Source: Bacillota bacterium (GTDB taxonomy: Bacteria; Bacillota; Dehalobacteriia; UBA4068; UBA4997). Taken from it: DNA of 64,000 nucleotides. The stretch lies in assembly GCA_021771915.1 (NCBI GenBank), contig JAETNY010000012.1:1-64000 (forward strand), read 5' to 3'. Positions 38,851 through 48,727 of the stretch are shown here, piece by piece (positions within the stretch are counted from its first letter, which is position 1; the number at the start of each line of letters is the position of its first letter). The notes beneath the pieces were generated by a model. That model searched no databases. It was not told the origin of the DNA and was given only the letters and a program-made list of their open reading frames with translations. A program made the position numbers and the translations under genes.

Positions 38851-39561
38851 ATGCATATTGTGGGGATTAGCTGCGGCATTGCTTATCCGGCGGCCAATTT
38901 TGAACTGCGTGAATATTACTTGCAGGCCTTAAACCGGGTTGGATTGGGTGGAATTATAGTTCCGCCTCCCGATTTGCCGCGAACGGCGCTTTATGAGTCG
39001 GCGGCGGCTCTGGCCGGGCGGCTGGACGGTTTATTGCTTTCCGGCGGCGGTGATTTTCGGCCGCAGCTTTGGGGCGAATATCCGCATAGCGCGTTGGACA
39101 TCAGCCAGCTGGCGCGGCGTGAGGATTGGGAACTGGAACTGCTGGCGGCTTTTGCGCAGCGTCATAAGCCGGTGTTGGGCATTTGTCGGGGCATGCAGCT
39201 GTTGAATGTTGCCCGGGGCGGCAGTCTTTGGCAGGATTTGGGTGAGCGGCCGGACACTTTTGAGCATTGGCAGGCAATGCCGCCGGAGCAAAGCAGTCAT
39301 TGGGTACGCTGCCGGGAGGTTTTGGCGGAGTGGCTGGGCGCGGAGAAAATTGCGGTTAACAGTATGCATCATCAGGCGATACGGCGTTTGGGTCAGGGGC
39401 TGCGCGTATTGGCGGTGGCAGAGGACGGCGTGATTGAAGCGGTTGGCAGTTTTAAGCCGGGAGAATTTATTTTGGGTTTGCAATGGCACCCGGAGCGTCT
39501 AGCGGCTGAAAACCAGCTAGGGATTTGGCAGGCTTTGGCGAAATATATGACAAAAAACTGA
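38851..39561 (+). CDS. Gamma-glutamyl-gamma-aminobutyrate hydrolase-like class I glutamine amidotransferase (peptidase C26)
   Basis: LDGLLLSGGGDFRPQLWGE...PVLGICRGMQLLNVARGGSLWQDL...VNSMHHQAI...GLQWHPE. Confidence 0.93.
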   Translation: MHIVGISCGIAYPAANFELREYYLQALNRVGLGGIIVPPPDLPRTALYESAAALAGRLDGLLLSGGGDFRPQLWGEYPHSALDISQLARREDWELELLAAFAQRHKPVLGICRGMQLLNVARGGSLWQDLGERPDTFEHWQAMPPEQSSHWVRCREVLAEWLGAEKIAVNSMHHQAIRRLGQGLRVLAVAEDGVIEAVGSFKPGEFILGLQWHPERLAAENQLGIWQALAKYMTKN

Positions 39562-39660
39562 AAAAAGCCTGAAAAAAGAGTAGAAAAAAGTTTTTTTGTG
39601 TGATATAATTTAAAACAATATGTATTAAAATTGTTTGCCGAAAAAGGAAAGTAAAACATA

Positions 39661-40209
39661 ATGGCAGAAAAAAATTTGGAAAAAAACGAAGAAAAAATTT
39701 GGCGTTTATGCACCTATTCGCCGGCCGAAACCTTTGAATTTGGTTATCTGCTGGGTAGATTTGTGCCGGCTGGCACCTGTCTGCTGCTTTCCGGTGAACT
39801 TGGCGCCGGCAAAACGCTGTTTGCCAAGGGTTTGGCCTTTGGTCTGGGCGTGGAGGAGCATATAACCAGCCCCACCTTTACGGTGGTTAACCAGTATTTA
39901 AGCGGCAACCTGCCCTTTGTGCATATGGACTTATACCGTTTGCAGGGCGAGGAGGAGGTTTGGGAGCGCGGTCTGGACGAATATTTTGATAATTCGGCGG
40001 TGGTGCTGCTGGAATGGCCGGAGGTTATGCGCGCCCTGCTGCCGGCGGAGCGTTTGGAAATCAGCATTATCAAGCATTATGTTGAGGACGGCGCCGGCGA
40101 GGTTCAACCCAATGAATTGGGCGAATGGCGCGCCTGGGAACTGCGGCCGTTGGGCGCGCAGCCTTGGTTAAAGGAGGCAATGAGGCATTGTGACAATCTT
40201 AGCAGTTGA
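39661..40209 (+). CDS. tsaE: tRNA threonylcarbamoyladenosine biosynthesis ATPase TsaE
   Basis: LLLSGELGAGKTLFAKGLAFGLGVEEHITSPTFTVVNQY. Confidence 0.95.
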   Translation: MAEKNLEKNEEKIWRLCTYSPAETFEFGYLLGRFVPAGTCLLLSGELGAGKTLFAKGLAFGLGVEEHITSPTFTVVNQYLSGNLPFVHMDLYRLQGEEEVWERGLDEYFDNSAVVLLEWPEVMRALLPAERLEISIIKHYVEDGAGEVQPNELGEWRAWELRPLGAQPWLKEAMRHCDNLSS

Positions 40210-40963
40210 TGCAGCCGGCAAGGGACTTTCCGTGGCGGTGGCGGCCGAGGGGCGGATTTTGGCCAATGCGGCGCTGAATGTGGGACTGACTCATTCCCAG
40301 CGGCTGCTGCCCCTGCTGGAAAGTCTGCTTAAGGCAGCGGATTTACCGTTGGCGGAGTTGAACGCGCTGGCGGTGGTTAGCGGCCCGGGGTCTTTTACTG
40401 GCTTGCGCATTGGCGTGGCCACAGCCAAGGGACTGGCCTGGGCGCTGCAAAAGCCTTTGCTGGCGGTTTCCACGCTGGAGGCGGCGGCTTATAATGCATT
40501 GCCGGGCTATGTTGATGAAAATATTCTGGCCTGTCCGGTTTTAGATGCGCGGCGCAATGAAGTTTATACGGCGCTTTATGCCGGGCGGCCGACGGCGGCT
40601 GGCTGGACGCGGCCGGAGCAGCTTTGGCCGCCGCAGGCTGTCAGCCCGGCTGATTTGGCCGTTAAACTGGCGGCAACGCTTGCTGAAGGACAGCGCGTGG
40701 TTTTGACTGGTGATGCGGCCGAGTTGATTTATGCCGATATGTGGGCGGCTTTGGGGGCGCGCGTAATTCTGGCGCCGCCGGAGCGCCGCTGTTTTAATGC
40801 CAGCGCCTGTGCGCTTTTGGCGGAGGAGCAGTTTAAAGCCGACCCGGGACAGGCCAGTCTGCCGGCGGAGGTTAGCGCTTTTTATCTGCGCGCTTCTGAG
40901 GCGGAGCGTAATCGTTTGGCTCGGCTGGCCGCAGAAAAAGAGCAGGCAGATTCTCATGCTTAG
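40190..40963 (+). CDS. tsaB: tRNA threonylcarbamoyladenosine biosynthesis protein TsaB
   Basis: ILAVDAAGKGLSVAV...VVSGPGSFTGLRIGVATAKGLAWAL. Confidence 0.95.
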   Translation: MTILAVDAAGKGLSVAVAAEGRILANAALNVGLTHSQRLLPLLESLLKAADLPLAELNALAVVSGPGSFTGLRIGVATAKGLAWALQKPLLAVSTLEAAAYNALPGYVDENILACPVLDARRNEVYTALYAGRPTAAGWTRPEQLWPPQAVSPADLAVKLAATLAEGQRVVLTGDAAELIYADMWAALGARVILAPPERRCFNASACALLAEEQFKADPGQASLPAEVSAFYLRASEAERNRLARLAAEKEQADSHA

Positions 40964-41429
40964 GCTTTTGGAATTAAACGCTTCTAATATTGACATTTAT
41001 CTGGAACAGCTTTTGGCGATTGAGCAAGAGGCTTTTGCCGAACCATGGACGCGCGCCGATTATCTGGAGGAGGCCGCCCGGCCGATTGCGCATATTCTGG
41101 CGCTGGTTGATGAGAAAGGGGCGGAAGATGAGCCGCTGCTGTTGGCTTATGCCGGCTTTTGGCAGGTTCTGGACGAGGCAGATATTAATAATGTGGCGGT
41201 GGCGGCGGCGCAGCGCGGCCGGGGCTATGGCCGGCAGCTTTTGCAGGCAGTTTTGGCCCGGGCGCTTAATTTAGGCTGTAAGCGGCTGACGCTGGAGGTC
41301 AGACCCAGCAATGCGCCGGCGCTGGCTTTATATCAAAGCTTGGGTTTTGTGGTTTGCGGCCGGCGCAGCGGCTATTATCAGGATAACGGCGAGGACGCAT
41401 TGCTGATGGAATGTGTATTGGCCGAATAG
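40956..41429 (+). CDS. rimI: Ribosomal-protein-alanine N-acetyltransferase (GNAT)
   Basis: NNVAVAAAQRGRGYGRQLLQAVLARALNLGCKRLTLEVRPSNAPALALYQSLGFVVCGRRSGYYQDNGEDALLM. Confidence 0.93.
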   Translation: MLRLLELNASNIDIYLEQLLAIEQEAFAEPWTRADYLEEAARPIAHILALVDEKGAEDEPLLLAYAGFWQVLDEADINNVAVAAAQRGRGYGRQLLQAVLARALNLGCKRLTLEVRPSNAPALALYQSLGFVVCGRRSGYYQDNGEDALLMECVLAE

Positions 41430-41471
41430 AACCCGAAGAATGGAAAAATTGGAAACAGCGAGGGACTGGCT

Positions 41472-42476
41472 ATGGTAAAGATTTTGGCGATTGAGAGCAG
41501 CTGTGATGAAACGGCGGCGGCAGTGGTGGCGGACGGTTATCAGCTGCTGGCTAATGTGATTGCCACACAGATACCGGTGCATCAGTTATATGGCGGCGTG
41601 GTGCCGGAAATTGCTTCCCGGGAGCATTTAAATTCTGTGGTGCCGGTGGTGGAGCGCGCATTGCAGGAGGCCGGGTTAGGGCTGGCGGATTTGGACGCGG
41701 TGGCGGTGACGCAGGGGCCGGGTCTGATTGGCTCCCTGCTGGTGGGCGTTTCTTATGCCAAGGCGCTGGCGCTGGCGGCGAGCCTGCCGCTGATTGCGGT
41801 GCATCATCTGGCGGGGCATATGAGCGCGCCCTTTTTGGAACACCCGGATTTAACATTTCCTTATCTGGCGCTGGTAGTTTCCGGCAGTCACAGCGGTTTG
41901 GCTATTGCCGAACAAGCCGGTCATTATCGGCTGCTGGGGCAGAGCCGTGATGATGCGGCCGGCGAGGCTTTTGATAAAATTGCACGGGCGCTTGGTCTGC
42001 CTTATCCCGGGGGGCCGGCTATTCAGCAGGCGGCGGCGCAGGGACAGCCGGTTTATGATTTCCCCTGTGCCTGGCTTGACGATAGCTATGATTTCAGTTT
42101 CAGCGGCTTGAAGTCGGCAGTTTTGAACTTTTTGAATAAAAAGCAGATGAAAGGCGAGCCGTATCGGGTGGAAGATGTGGCGGCTTCTGCGCAGGAGGCC
42201 ATTGTGAAAGTTCTGGCAGCTAAGGCGGCGCGAGCAGCGGAGCATTTTGGGCTGGATACGATTGTTCTGGCTGGTGGTGTGGCGGCCAATCAGGCCTTGC
42301 GCAGTCGGGTGCAGCAGTTGGCGCCGGATAAGCGCGTGGTTTATCCCTCTCCGGTTTTCTGCACGGACAATGCCGCGATGATTGGCGCGGCTGCGCTGAA
42401 CAAATATGCGCAGGGTGATTTTGCCGGTCTGGATTTGAACGCCCAGGCCAACCTGCCGCTTTATTTTTATGACTAA
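41472..42476 (+). CDS. tsaD: tRNA N6-adenosine threonylcarbamoyltransferase
   Basis: ILAIESSCDETAAAVVADG...VHHLAGHMSAPFLEHP. Confidence 0.97.
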   Translation: MVKILAIESSCDETAAAVVADGYQLLANVIATQIPVHQLYGGVVPEIASREHLNSVVPVVERALQEAGLGLADLDAVAVTQGPGLIGSLLVGVSYAKALALAASLPLIAVHHLAGHMSAPFLEHPDLTFPYLALVVSGSHSGLAIAEQAGHYRLLGQSRDDAAGEAFDKIARALGLPYPGGPAIQQAAAQGQPVYDFPCAWLDDSYDFSFSGLKSAVLNFLNKKQMKGEPYRVEDVAASAQEAIVKVLAAKAARAAEHFGLDTIVLAGGVAANQALRSRVQQLAPDKRVVYPSPVFCTDNAAMIGAAALNKYAQGDFAGLDLNAQANLPLYFYD

Positions 42477-42492
42477 ATTATGAGGTGAATTT

Positions 42493-43131
42493 ATGAGTGA
42501 GGATTTGCAGACCGCAGAGCAGCTTGACCGCGCCAAACAGGCACTACGCAGTGAATATCTGGCGCGGCGCAAGATGATAAGCCAGGAAGAATCAGAAAAG
42601 GCCAGCCATACAATTTGTCAGTGTTTAAGCAGCTTCTTTAAGGAGTTGCAGCAGATGATTAAGCTGGACCTTTATAATCGCACGGTTTTTAGTTACATGG
42701 CTTATGGCCGGGAAATAAATTTGCGAGAACTGCATGAGGAACTTTGGGCGCAGGGACGTCTTTTGGCGGTTCCGCGCACGATTGGTCTGCCGCAGGGTGA
42801 GATGGAGTCGGTTTATCTGCGTGCGGACAGCCAGCTGGTGAAATCGCCGCTGGGAGTTTGGGAGCCCAGTGCGGAAACGGCGAAGCCCTGCTTGCCTCAG
42901 GATTTGGCGGCGGTGGTGCTGCCGGGGGTGGCCTTTGATGAACAGGGCGGTCGTTTGGGGCATGGCGGCGGTTATTATGACCGCTTTCTGGCGCAGCTGC
43001 CGGCGGAAACTATTCTGATTGGCGTGGCCTATGAATGGCAGGTTTTGCCCAGCGTGCCGCTGGCGGAATGGGACGTGCCGCTGGATTTTCTGGTGACGGA
43101 AAAGCGGCAGCGTACTTTCTGTGCCAATTAA
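42493..43131 (+). CDS. 5-formyltetrahydrofolate cyclo-ligase family protein
   Basis: AVVLPGVAFDEQGGRLGHGGGYYDRFLAQ. Confidence 0.95.
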   Translation: MSEDLQTAEQLDRAKQALRSEYLARRKMISQEESEKASHTICQCLSSFFKELQQMIKLDLYNRTVFSYMAYGREINLRELHEELWAQGRLLAVPRTIGLPQGEMESVYLRADSQLVKSPLGVWEPSAETAKPCLPQDLAAVVLPGVAFDEQGGRLGHGGGYYDRFLAQLPAETILIGVAYEWQVLPSVPLAEWDVPLDFLVTEKRQRTFCAN

Positions 43132-43153
43132 GCTATTTGAGGTGGTGTTGAGA

Positions 43154-43756
43154 ATGATGAAGAAATTTTTGCTGCTGCTGTCTGGTCTGTTGTTGCTGCT
43201 GGCGGCTGGCTGCGGCGCGAACAGGGACAATGTGAATGATAATGTTGATGAGGACAGAGTCATAACTGCGGATAGTTTTTCTTATGTTCTGCCGGCCGGT
43301 TGGGTGAAGAGTGAGGAATATTCTACAGAGAAAAAGGTCTTTTATGTATTGAACGGTCACGAGCAAGATGAAAAACCGGACAATATCTCGGTGGAGATTG
43401 GCACTAACCGCTATGCGGCTGATGAACATATGCGTTTCCGTGAGGCGATTGTCAGCCAGCTGGCGCGGCAGTTGCAGGGCATACCGGGTATGCTGACGGG
43501 CGACGGTACATTTACGGATAATGAGGACGTTTTGTATATCTTCACCTTTGTGGAGGAGGTTCTGGACGAGGACGGCACCTCTGATTTGCACGCTGATGAT
43601 GAACAGCGTTTTGCCGGCGTTACCAGCAGGCAGTATTATATTGTGGGCGAGAAGCGTTATGGCATGGTATATTTAACCAATTTCAGCGGTTCAGAGGAAG
43701 TAACCGCCGCTGCGGATAAGATGGCCAAAAGCTTTGTCTGGCTTGATGAAGAATAA
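43154..43756 (+). CDS. Hypothetical lipoprotein
   Basis: MMKKFLLLLSGLLLLLAAGCGANRDN lipobox. Confidence 0.75.
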   Translation: MMKKFLLLLSGLLLLLAAGCGANRDNVNDNVDEDRVITADSFSYVLPAGWVKSEEYSTEKKVFYVLNGHEQDEKPDNISVEIGTNRYAADEHMRFREAIVSQLARQLQGIPGMLTGDGTFTDNEDVLYIFTFVEEVLDEDGTSDLHADDEQRFAGVTSRQYYIVGEKRYGMVYLTNFSGSEEVTAAADKMAKSFVWLDEE

Positions 43757-43778
43757 AATATAAGACATTGCCGCATAA

Positions 43779-43815
43779 TGCCGCCGTTTCATTAAGGAAC
43801 GGCGGTGTTTGTTGT
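43779..43815 (+). terminator. Intrinsic terminator
   Basis: CCGCCGTT tcattaagg AACGGCGG TGTTTGTTG. Confidence 0.65.
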
Positions 43816-43843
43816 ATATATGCAAAAAATTTGGCAAAAGCTA

Positions 43844-43872
43844 TTGACAAAATAGCAAATTGAGCATATAAT
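43844..43872 (+). promoter_or_regulatory. Consensus sigma-A promoter of ctsR operon
   Basis: TTGACA-N17-TATAAT. Confidence 0.9.
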
Positions 43873-43875
43873 AAT

Positions 43876-43892
43876 AGTCAGAAAAGGTCAGA
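43876..43892 (+). promoter_or_regulatory. CtsR operator
   Basis: Heptad direct repeat AGTCAGA-aaa-GGTCAGA 4 nt after -10; a further AGTCAAA at 43902. Confidence 0.8.
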
Positions 43893-43965
43893 AGAACAAA
43901 AAGTCAAAAGGACAAACAATTGAAGTCCAAAAGATTAAAGAAACTGGAACAAGAGGTTGATTGAT

Positions 43966-44451
43966 ATGGCGATGACGTTGGCAGCCCAGATTGAAAGTTA
44001 TATAAAGCGGCTTTTGGCGCTTTCCGCGGATAACAGTGTGGAACTTAGCCGGGCGGATTTGGCGCAGATGTTTATGTGCGTGCCCAGCCAGATTAATTAT
44101 GTGCTGAACACGCGTTTTAACACAGAGGCCGGTTATTATATTGAAACCCGGCGCGGCGGCAGCGGTTATGTGCGGATTATTCAAACCCGGCTGGAGGGCG
44201 GCGCGGATTTGGCGCAGCTTTTGGCGGCTGCTCGGGATAAGCCATTCAGTCGGCAGGCGGCGGATAATCTGCTGGCGCGGTTGTTGGCCGGCGAGATTAT
44301 CAGCAAAAGAGAGCATGCTGTGGTTAAGGCCATGTTGGTTGGCGACGCGCTTAAGCTGGCCGAGGAAAATGAGGATTTGTTGCGCGGCCGCTTAATCCGT
44401 TTGTTATTGATGAACTTAATTCGTGATGATTATAATGATGAGCAAAATTAG
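43966..44451 (+). CDS. ctsR: Class III heat-shock repressor CtsR
   Basis: QIESYIKRLLALSADNSVELSRADLAQMFMCVPSQINYVLNTRFNTEAGYYIETRRGGSGYVRI. Confidence 0.96.
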   Translation: MAMTLAAQIESYIKRLLALSADNSVELSRADLAQMFMCVPSQINYVLNTRFNTEAGYYIETRRGGSGYVRIIQTRLEGGADLAQLLAAARDKPFSRQAADNLLARLLAGEIISKREHAVVKAMLVGDALKLAEENEDLLRGRLIRLLLMNLIRDDYNDEQN

Positions 44452-44463
44452 GAGGTGTTTGCA

Positions 44464-45030
44464 GTGCTTTGTACTAAATGCGGAAAACGTCCGGCGGCTG
44501 TTCATATGAAGCAGCGGCTGAATGGACAGGAAATAGAAGAATACCTTTGTGAGGAATGTGCGGAGAGCCTTTGGAGTTTTGGCACACTGGATTTGAATAA
44601 GCTGTTTTCCAGCCATTTTGCGGCGCCGCGCTCAACCCTGACCTGCCCGGGCTGTGGTATGAGCCTGGCCGATTTTAATAACAGCGGCCGTTTGGGTTGC
44701 AGTCAGTGTTATCAAAGCTTTGCCAGTCAGCTTTTGCCGGTTATCAATAAGTTTCATGGGGTTAAACGGCATGTCGGTAAGGTTAAGCTGACCGGCAACT
44801 CTGGCGGCGAGGAGCAGACGGCCTTGGAGGCTCAACTTTTGCAAAATCCTGAACTGGCGAATAAAAATTATGAAAAGCTGGCCTTGCAGCGTCAGCTGAA
44901 TGAGTTGGTGGCGGTGGAAAAATTTGAAGAAGCCGTCGCTGTGCGTGATAAAATTCGCGCTTTGGAGCGGGAAATCAATGCGGCGCTGACGGCGCTGGAA
45001 ACTGAAAAGAGGGTGGGTGATGAGCAATGA
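44464..45030 (+). CDS. mcsA: McsA, activator of protein arginine kinase
   Basis: CxxC zinc motifs, UVR-like C-terminal LVAVEKFEEAVAVRDKIRALEREI; GTG start after aggagg. Confidence 0.93.
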   Translation: MLCTKCGKRPAAVHMKQRLNGQEIEEYLCEECAESLWSFGTLDLNKLFSSHFAAPRSTLTCPGCGMSLADFNNSGRLGCSQCYQSFASQLLPVINKFHGVKRHVGKVKLTGNSGGEEQTALEAQLLQNPELANKNYEKLALQRQLNELVAVEKFEEAVAVRDKIRALEREINAALTALETEKRVGDEQ

Positions 45031-46085
45031 GCAGAGCAGAAATTGAGAAAATTACCAATCTGCCTTATGCGGCCTGGGTGGAGCCGTATGACTCACGCCA
45101 GATTGTTTTAAGCAGCCGTTTGCGGCTGGCGCGCAATTTGGCCGGCCGGCCTTTCCCCAACCGTCTGGACGATACGGCGGCGACGGCTCTGGCACAGGAG
45201 GTTGCGGATTGTCTGACGAAGCTGACGCCGGAAAATGATTGGCAGCTTTTGCGTTTAGACGACCTTTTGCAGGCGGAGAAGGGCGTTTTGCTGGAAAAAC
45301 ACCTTTTGAGCCGCGATATATTGCAGCACACCCCCGGCCGTTTGCTGGCGGTTAACGGCTTGCAAAGTCTGGCCGTGATGATTAATGAAGAAGACCATTT
45401 GCGCATGCAGGTAATTCTGCCGGGTTTGCAGCTGGCGGCCGGCTGGCAGCAGTTATCGGTTCTTGATGATAAGCTGGCTTTGGGGCTGGATTTTGCTTAT
45501 GATGAAAAGCTGGGCTTTTTAACCTCCTGTCCCTCCAATTTGGGTACCGGCCTGCGCGCTTCTGTGATGCTGCATTTGCCGGCGCTGCATTTAACCAACA
45601 AGCTGGAGGGGATTTTCCGCCAACTGCCGCAGGTTGGGCTTACTGTGCGCGGCGTATACGGCGAAGGCAGTCAAAGCCAGAGCGGCCTTTATCAGATATC
45701 CAACCAGATTTCTCTGGGATACAGCGAGGACGATATTATCAGCCGTTTGCAGCAGCTGGTTGAGGAAATTATTGCCAATGAAATGCAGGCCAGGGAATGG
45801 CTGCGTCAAAACCGTCTGCCTTGGCTGCAAGACCGTGTTGGCCGTGCCGTCGGCGCGTTGGCCAACGCCTGGCTGTTGAGTTCCGGTGAGGCCATGGAGC
45901 ATATTTCCATGCTGCGGCTGGGCCTGGCTATGGGACTTTGCGATAGTATCGGTTATCAGGAATTGAATTTGATGATGTTGAGCGTGCAAACGCCGTTTTT
46001 ACAGGTGGGCGCTTCCAAGGAATTAAATGAATTTGAGCGAGACCAATGCCGCGCCGCCCTGACTCGTCGATTTTTTTCAAAATAA
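45027..46085 (+). CDS. mcsB: Protein arginine kinase McsB
   Basis: IVLSSRLRLARNLAGRPFPNRL...GFLTSCPSNLGTGLRASVMLHLPAL. Confidence 0.96.
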   Translation: MSRAEIEKITNLPYAAWVEPYDSRQIVLSSRLRLARNLAGRPFPNRLDDTAATALAQEVADCLTKLTPENDWQLLRLDDLLQAEKGVLLEKHLLSRDILQHTPGRLLAVNGLQSLAVMINEEDHLRMQVILPGLQLAAGWQQLSVLDDKLALGLDFAYDEKLGFLTSCPSNLGTGLRASVMLHLPALHLTNKLEGIFRQLPQVGLTVRGVYGEGSQSQSGLYQISNQISLGYSEDDIISRLQQLVEEIIANEMQAREWLRQNRLPWLQDRVGRAVGALANAWLLSSGEAMEHISMLRLGLAMGLCDSIGYQELNLMMLSVQTPFLQVGASKELNEFERDQCRAALTRRFFSK

Positions 46086-46144
46086 ATAATTATAAATGTG
46101 ATGTATAGAAGATAATATGCTTTATATTAAAGGAGGAAGCAATT

Positions 46145-48727
46145 ATGAGTAATTTGCATACAGAACGGGCCAGAGAAGCGATTTTGCTGGCTTGTCGGAT
46201 TGCCAGCCATTGCGGTCAGCAGGAAGTTTCCGCTCTGCATCTGCTTTGGGGCATTTTGAAGCAGGAAAACAGTGTGGGCGCTCAGGTTATGCGGCAGCTG
46301 GGCGTATCTTTGCAAGGGCTGGAGGCGGCCCTGGAGCGCGGCGCGGCGCAGCCGGTGGATAATCAGGAGTTTGCGCCGGAAACCAAACAGGCGCTGGAGA
46401 TATCCCGGGCCACGGCGCAGCGGCTGGGGGTTAAATATATCGGCACCGAGCATTTGCTGCTGGGCATTTTGCAGGGCGCTAACAGCGCGGTCAGCTGGCT
46501 GAAAGAAAATGGTCTGGAAGCCAACCGGGTAATTGAAGCTGTGATGCGTGCGCTGGGCTATAAACCGGTTAACGTGACTACCGGCCAGCCTGCGCAATCC
46601 GGGCAGCCGGTTGGCGGCGCCGGTATGCCGGGCGGTGCCGCTTCTGGCGGTATTGGCGGTGCGCTTGGTAAATATGGTCGGGATTTGACTGCACTGGCGC
46701 GGCAGGAAAGTCTGGACCCCGTTCTGGGGCGTGACGCGGAGATTCAGCGCGTTGTGCAGATTTTGTCCCGGCGCACCAAAAATAATCCGGTGCTGATTGG
46801 CGAGCCCGGCGTGGGCAAAACTGCCATTGCCGAGGGGCTGGCGCAGCGGATTGCCGCCGGCAGCGTGCCGCAGTCTTTGGCGGATAAGAGCGTAATCTCG
46901 CTGGATATTTCCAGTCTGTTGGCCGGAGCCAAATATCGGGGCGAATTTGAAGAACGCTTGCAGCAGGTTATGGAGGAAATTCGGCAGTCTGGTAAGATAA
47001 TTCTGTTCATTGATGAGCTGCATACACTTATTGGCGCCGGCGGTGCGGAAGGCGCTATTGACGCGGCTAATATTCTGAAACCGGCGCTGGCGCGCGGTGA
47101 GTTGCAGTGCGTGGGCGCAACCACTATTGACGAGTATCGCAAATATATTGAGAAAGATGCGGCGTTGGAGCGTCGTTTTCAGCCGGTGACGGTGAACGAG
47201 CCAAGCGAGGAAGAAGCCATTGCCATTTTGGAGGGTCTGCGCGACCGGTATGAGGCGCACCATGGCGTTAAGATTACTTCTCAGGCGATTAAAGCCGCGG
47301 TTACGCTTTCCATGCGTTATCTGCCGGACCGTTATCTGCCGGATAAGGCGATTGACCTGATGGACGAGGCGGCGGCAATGGTTAATCTGGCCGGCCAGAC
47401 AGTGCCCAAGGAACTGCGCAAGCTGGAAAAGGAATTGGAGAATGTTCTGAAGGAAAAGGACGCGGCGGCCAACGCCCAGAACTTTGAGGACGCGGCCAAA
47501 TGGCGTGATAAGGAAAAAACGCTGCGCGCCGATTTGGAGCAGCAGAAACAGGCCTGGGAAAAGGATAATACGCAGGCCAAAAATGAGGTGGATACGGCGC
47601 AGATTGCCGAGGTTTTATCCAACTGGAGCGGTATTCCGCTGGCGCAGCTGCAAAAGACGGAGATGGAGCAGCTGTTGCAGCTGGAAAGTCTGCTGCATAA
47701 GCGCGTAATCGGGCAGGACGAAGCTGTGAACGAGGTGGCCAGAGCGGTGCGGCGCGGCCGGGCCGGTTTGAAAGACCCCAAACGGCCAATCGGTTCTTTC
47801 ATCTTTCTGGGGCCGACCGGCGTGGGCAAAACGGAACTTTCCAAGGCGCTGGCTAACGCTCTGTTTGGCACCGATGAGGCCATGATTAGGCTGGATATGA
47901 GCGAGTATATGGAGAAATACACCGTGGCCCGTCTGATTGGCGCGCCGCCCGGTTATATCGGCCACGACGAGGGAGGTCAGCTGACCGAGGCGGTACGCCG
48001 CCGGCCATACAGCGTTATTTTGCTGGACGAAATTGAAAAGGCGCACCCGGACGTATTCAATATTCTGTTGCAGGTGCTGGACGATGGCCGTCTGACCGAC
48101 AGCAAAGGCCGCACGGTGGATTTCCGCAACACGGTCATTATTATGACTTCCAATCTGGGTTCCGGCGAAACAAAGAGCAATTCTCTGGGCTTTGCCACGG
48201 GCAGTAATAGTCAGGCTAAGGCGCAGTCCGAATATGAGCAGATGAAAACCAGAGCCATGGAGGCCGTTAAACGAGCTTTTCGGCCGGAGTTTATCAATCG
48301 CATTGATAATGTGCTGGTGTTCCGCAGTTTGCAGACGGCAGAGATTGAGCAGATTGCAGAACTGCTGACGGACGGTTTGCAGCAGCGTCTGCGCAGTCAG
48401 GAGTTGGATTTGCAGATTGATAGCAGCGTAATCAAACAGCTGGCCGAGGCCGGTTTTGATTTGGAATATGGCGCGCGGCCGCTGAAGAGAGCGGTGGTGC
48501 GGCTGCTGGAGGACCCATTGAGCGAGAGCCTGTTGGCGCAGAAATTTGTGCCAGGCGACGTTATCTGGGCCTGGGCGGAGAACGGCCAAATTCAGTTTGG
48601 CAAAGAAAAGCCGGAGTTAAAAACGGCGGAAATTGAAAAAACCGAAATTAAACCGGCAGAAGATAAAACCCCGGCCAAAGCGCCGGAAAAAGCCGAGCCG
48701 GCTGATGATGTGGAGAAAAAAGCATGA
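46145..48727 (+). CDS. clpC: ATP-dependent Clp protease ATP-binding subunit ClpC
   Basis: Two AAA+ modules [18 protein letters not shown] and [20 protein letters not shown]; Clp_N repeat domain. Confidence 0.97.
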   Translation: MSNLHTERAREAILLACRIASHCGQQEVSALHLLWGILKQENSVGAQVMRQLGVSLQGLEAALERGAAQPVDNQEFAPETKQALEISRATAQRLGVKYIGTEHLLLGILQGANSAVSWLKENGLEANRVIEAVMRALGYKPVNVTTGQPAQSGQPVGGAGMPGGAASGGIGGALGKYGRDLTALARQESLDPVLGRDAEIQRVVQILSRRTKNNPVLIGEPGVGKTAIAEGLAQRIAAGSVPQSLADKSVISLDISSLLAGAKYRGEFEERLQQVMEEIRQSGKIILFIDELHTLIGAGGAEGAIDAANILKPALARGELQCVGATTIDEYRKYIEKDAALERRFQPVTVNEPSEEEAIAILEGLRDRYEAHHGVKITSQAIKAAVTLSMRYLPDRYLPDKAIDLMDEAAAMVNLAGQTVPKELRKLEKELENVLKEKDAAANAQNFEDAAKWRDKEKTLRADLEQQKQAWEKDNTQAKNEVDTAQIAEVLSNWSGIPLAQLQKTEMEQLLQLESLLHKRVIGQDEAVNEVARAVRRGRAGLKDPKRPIGSFIFLGPTGVGKTELSKALANALFGTDEAMIRLDMSEYMEKYTVARLIGAPPGYIGHDEGGQLTEAVRRRPYSVILLDEIEKAHPDVFNILLQVLDDGRLTDSKGRTVDFRNTVIIMTSNLGSGETKSNSLGFATGSNSQAKAQSEYEQMKTRAMEAVKRAFRPEFINRIDNVLVFRSLQTAEIEQIAELLTDGLQQRLRSQELDLQIDSSVIKQLAEAGFDLEYGARPLKRAVVRLLEDPLSESLLAQKFVPGDVIWAWAENGQIQFGKEKPELKTAEIEKTEIKPAEDKTPAKAPEKAEPADDVEKKA

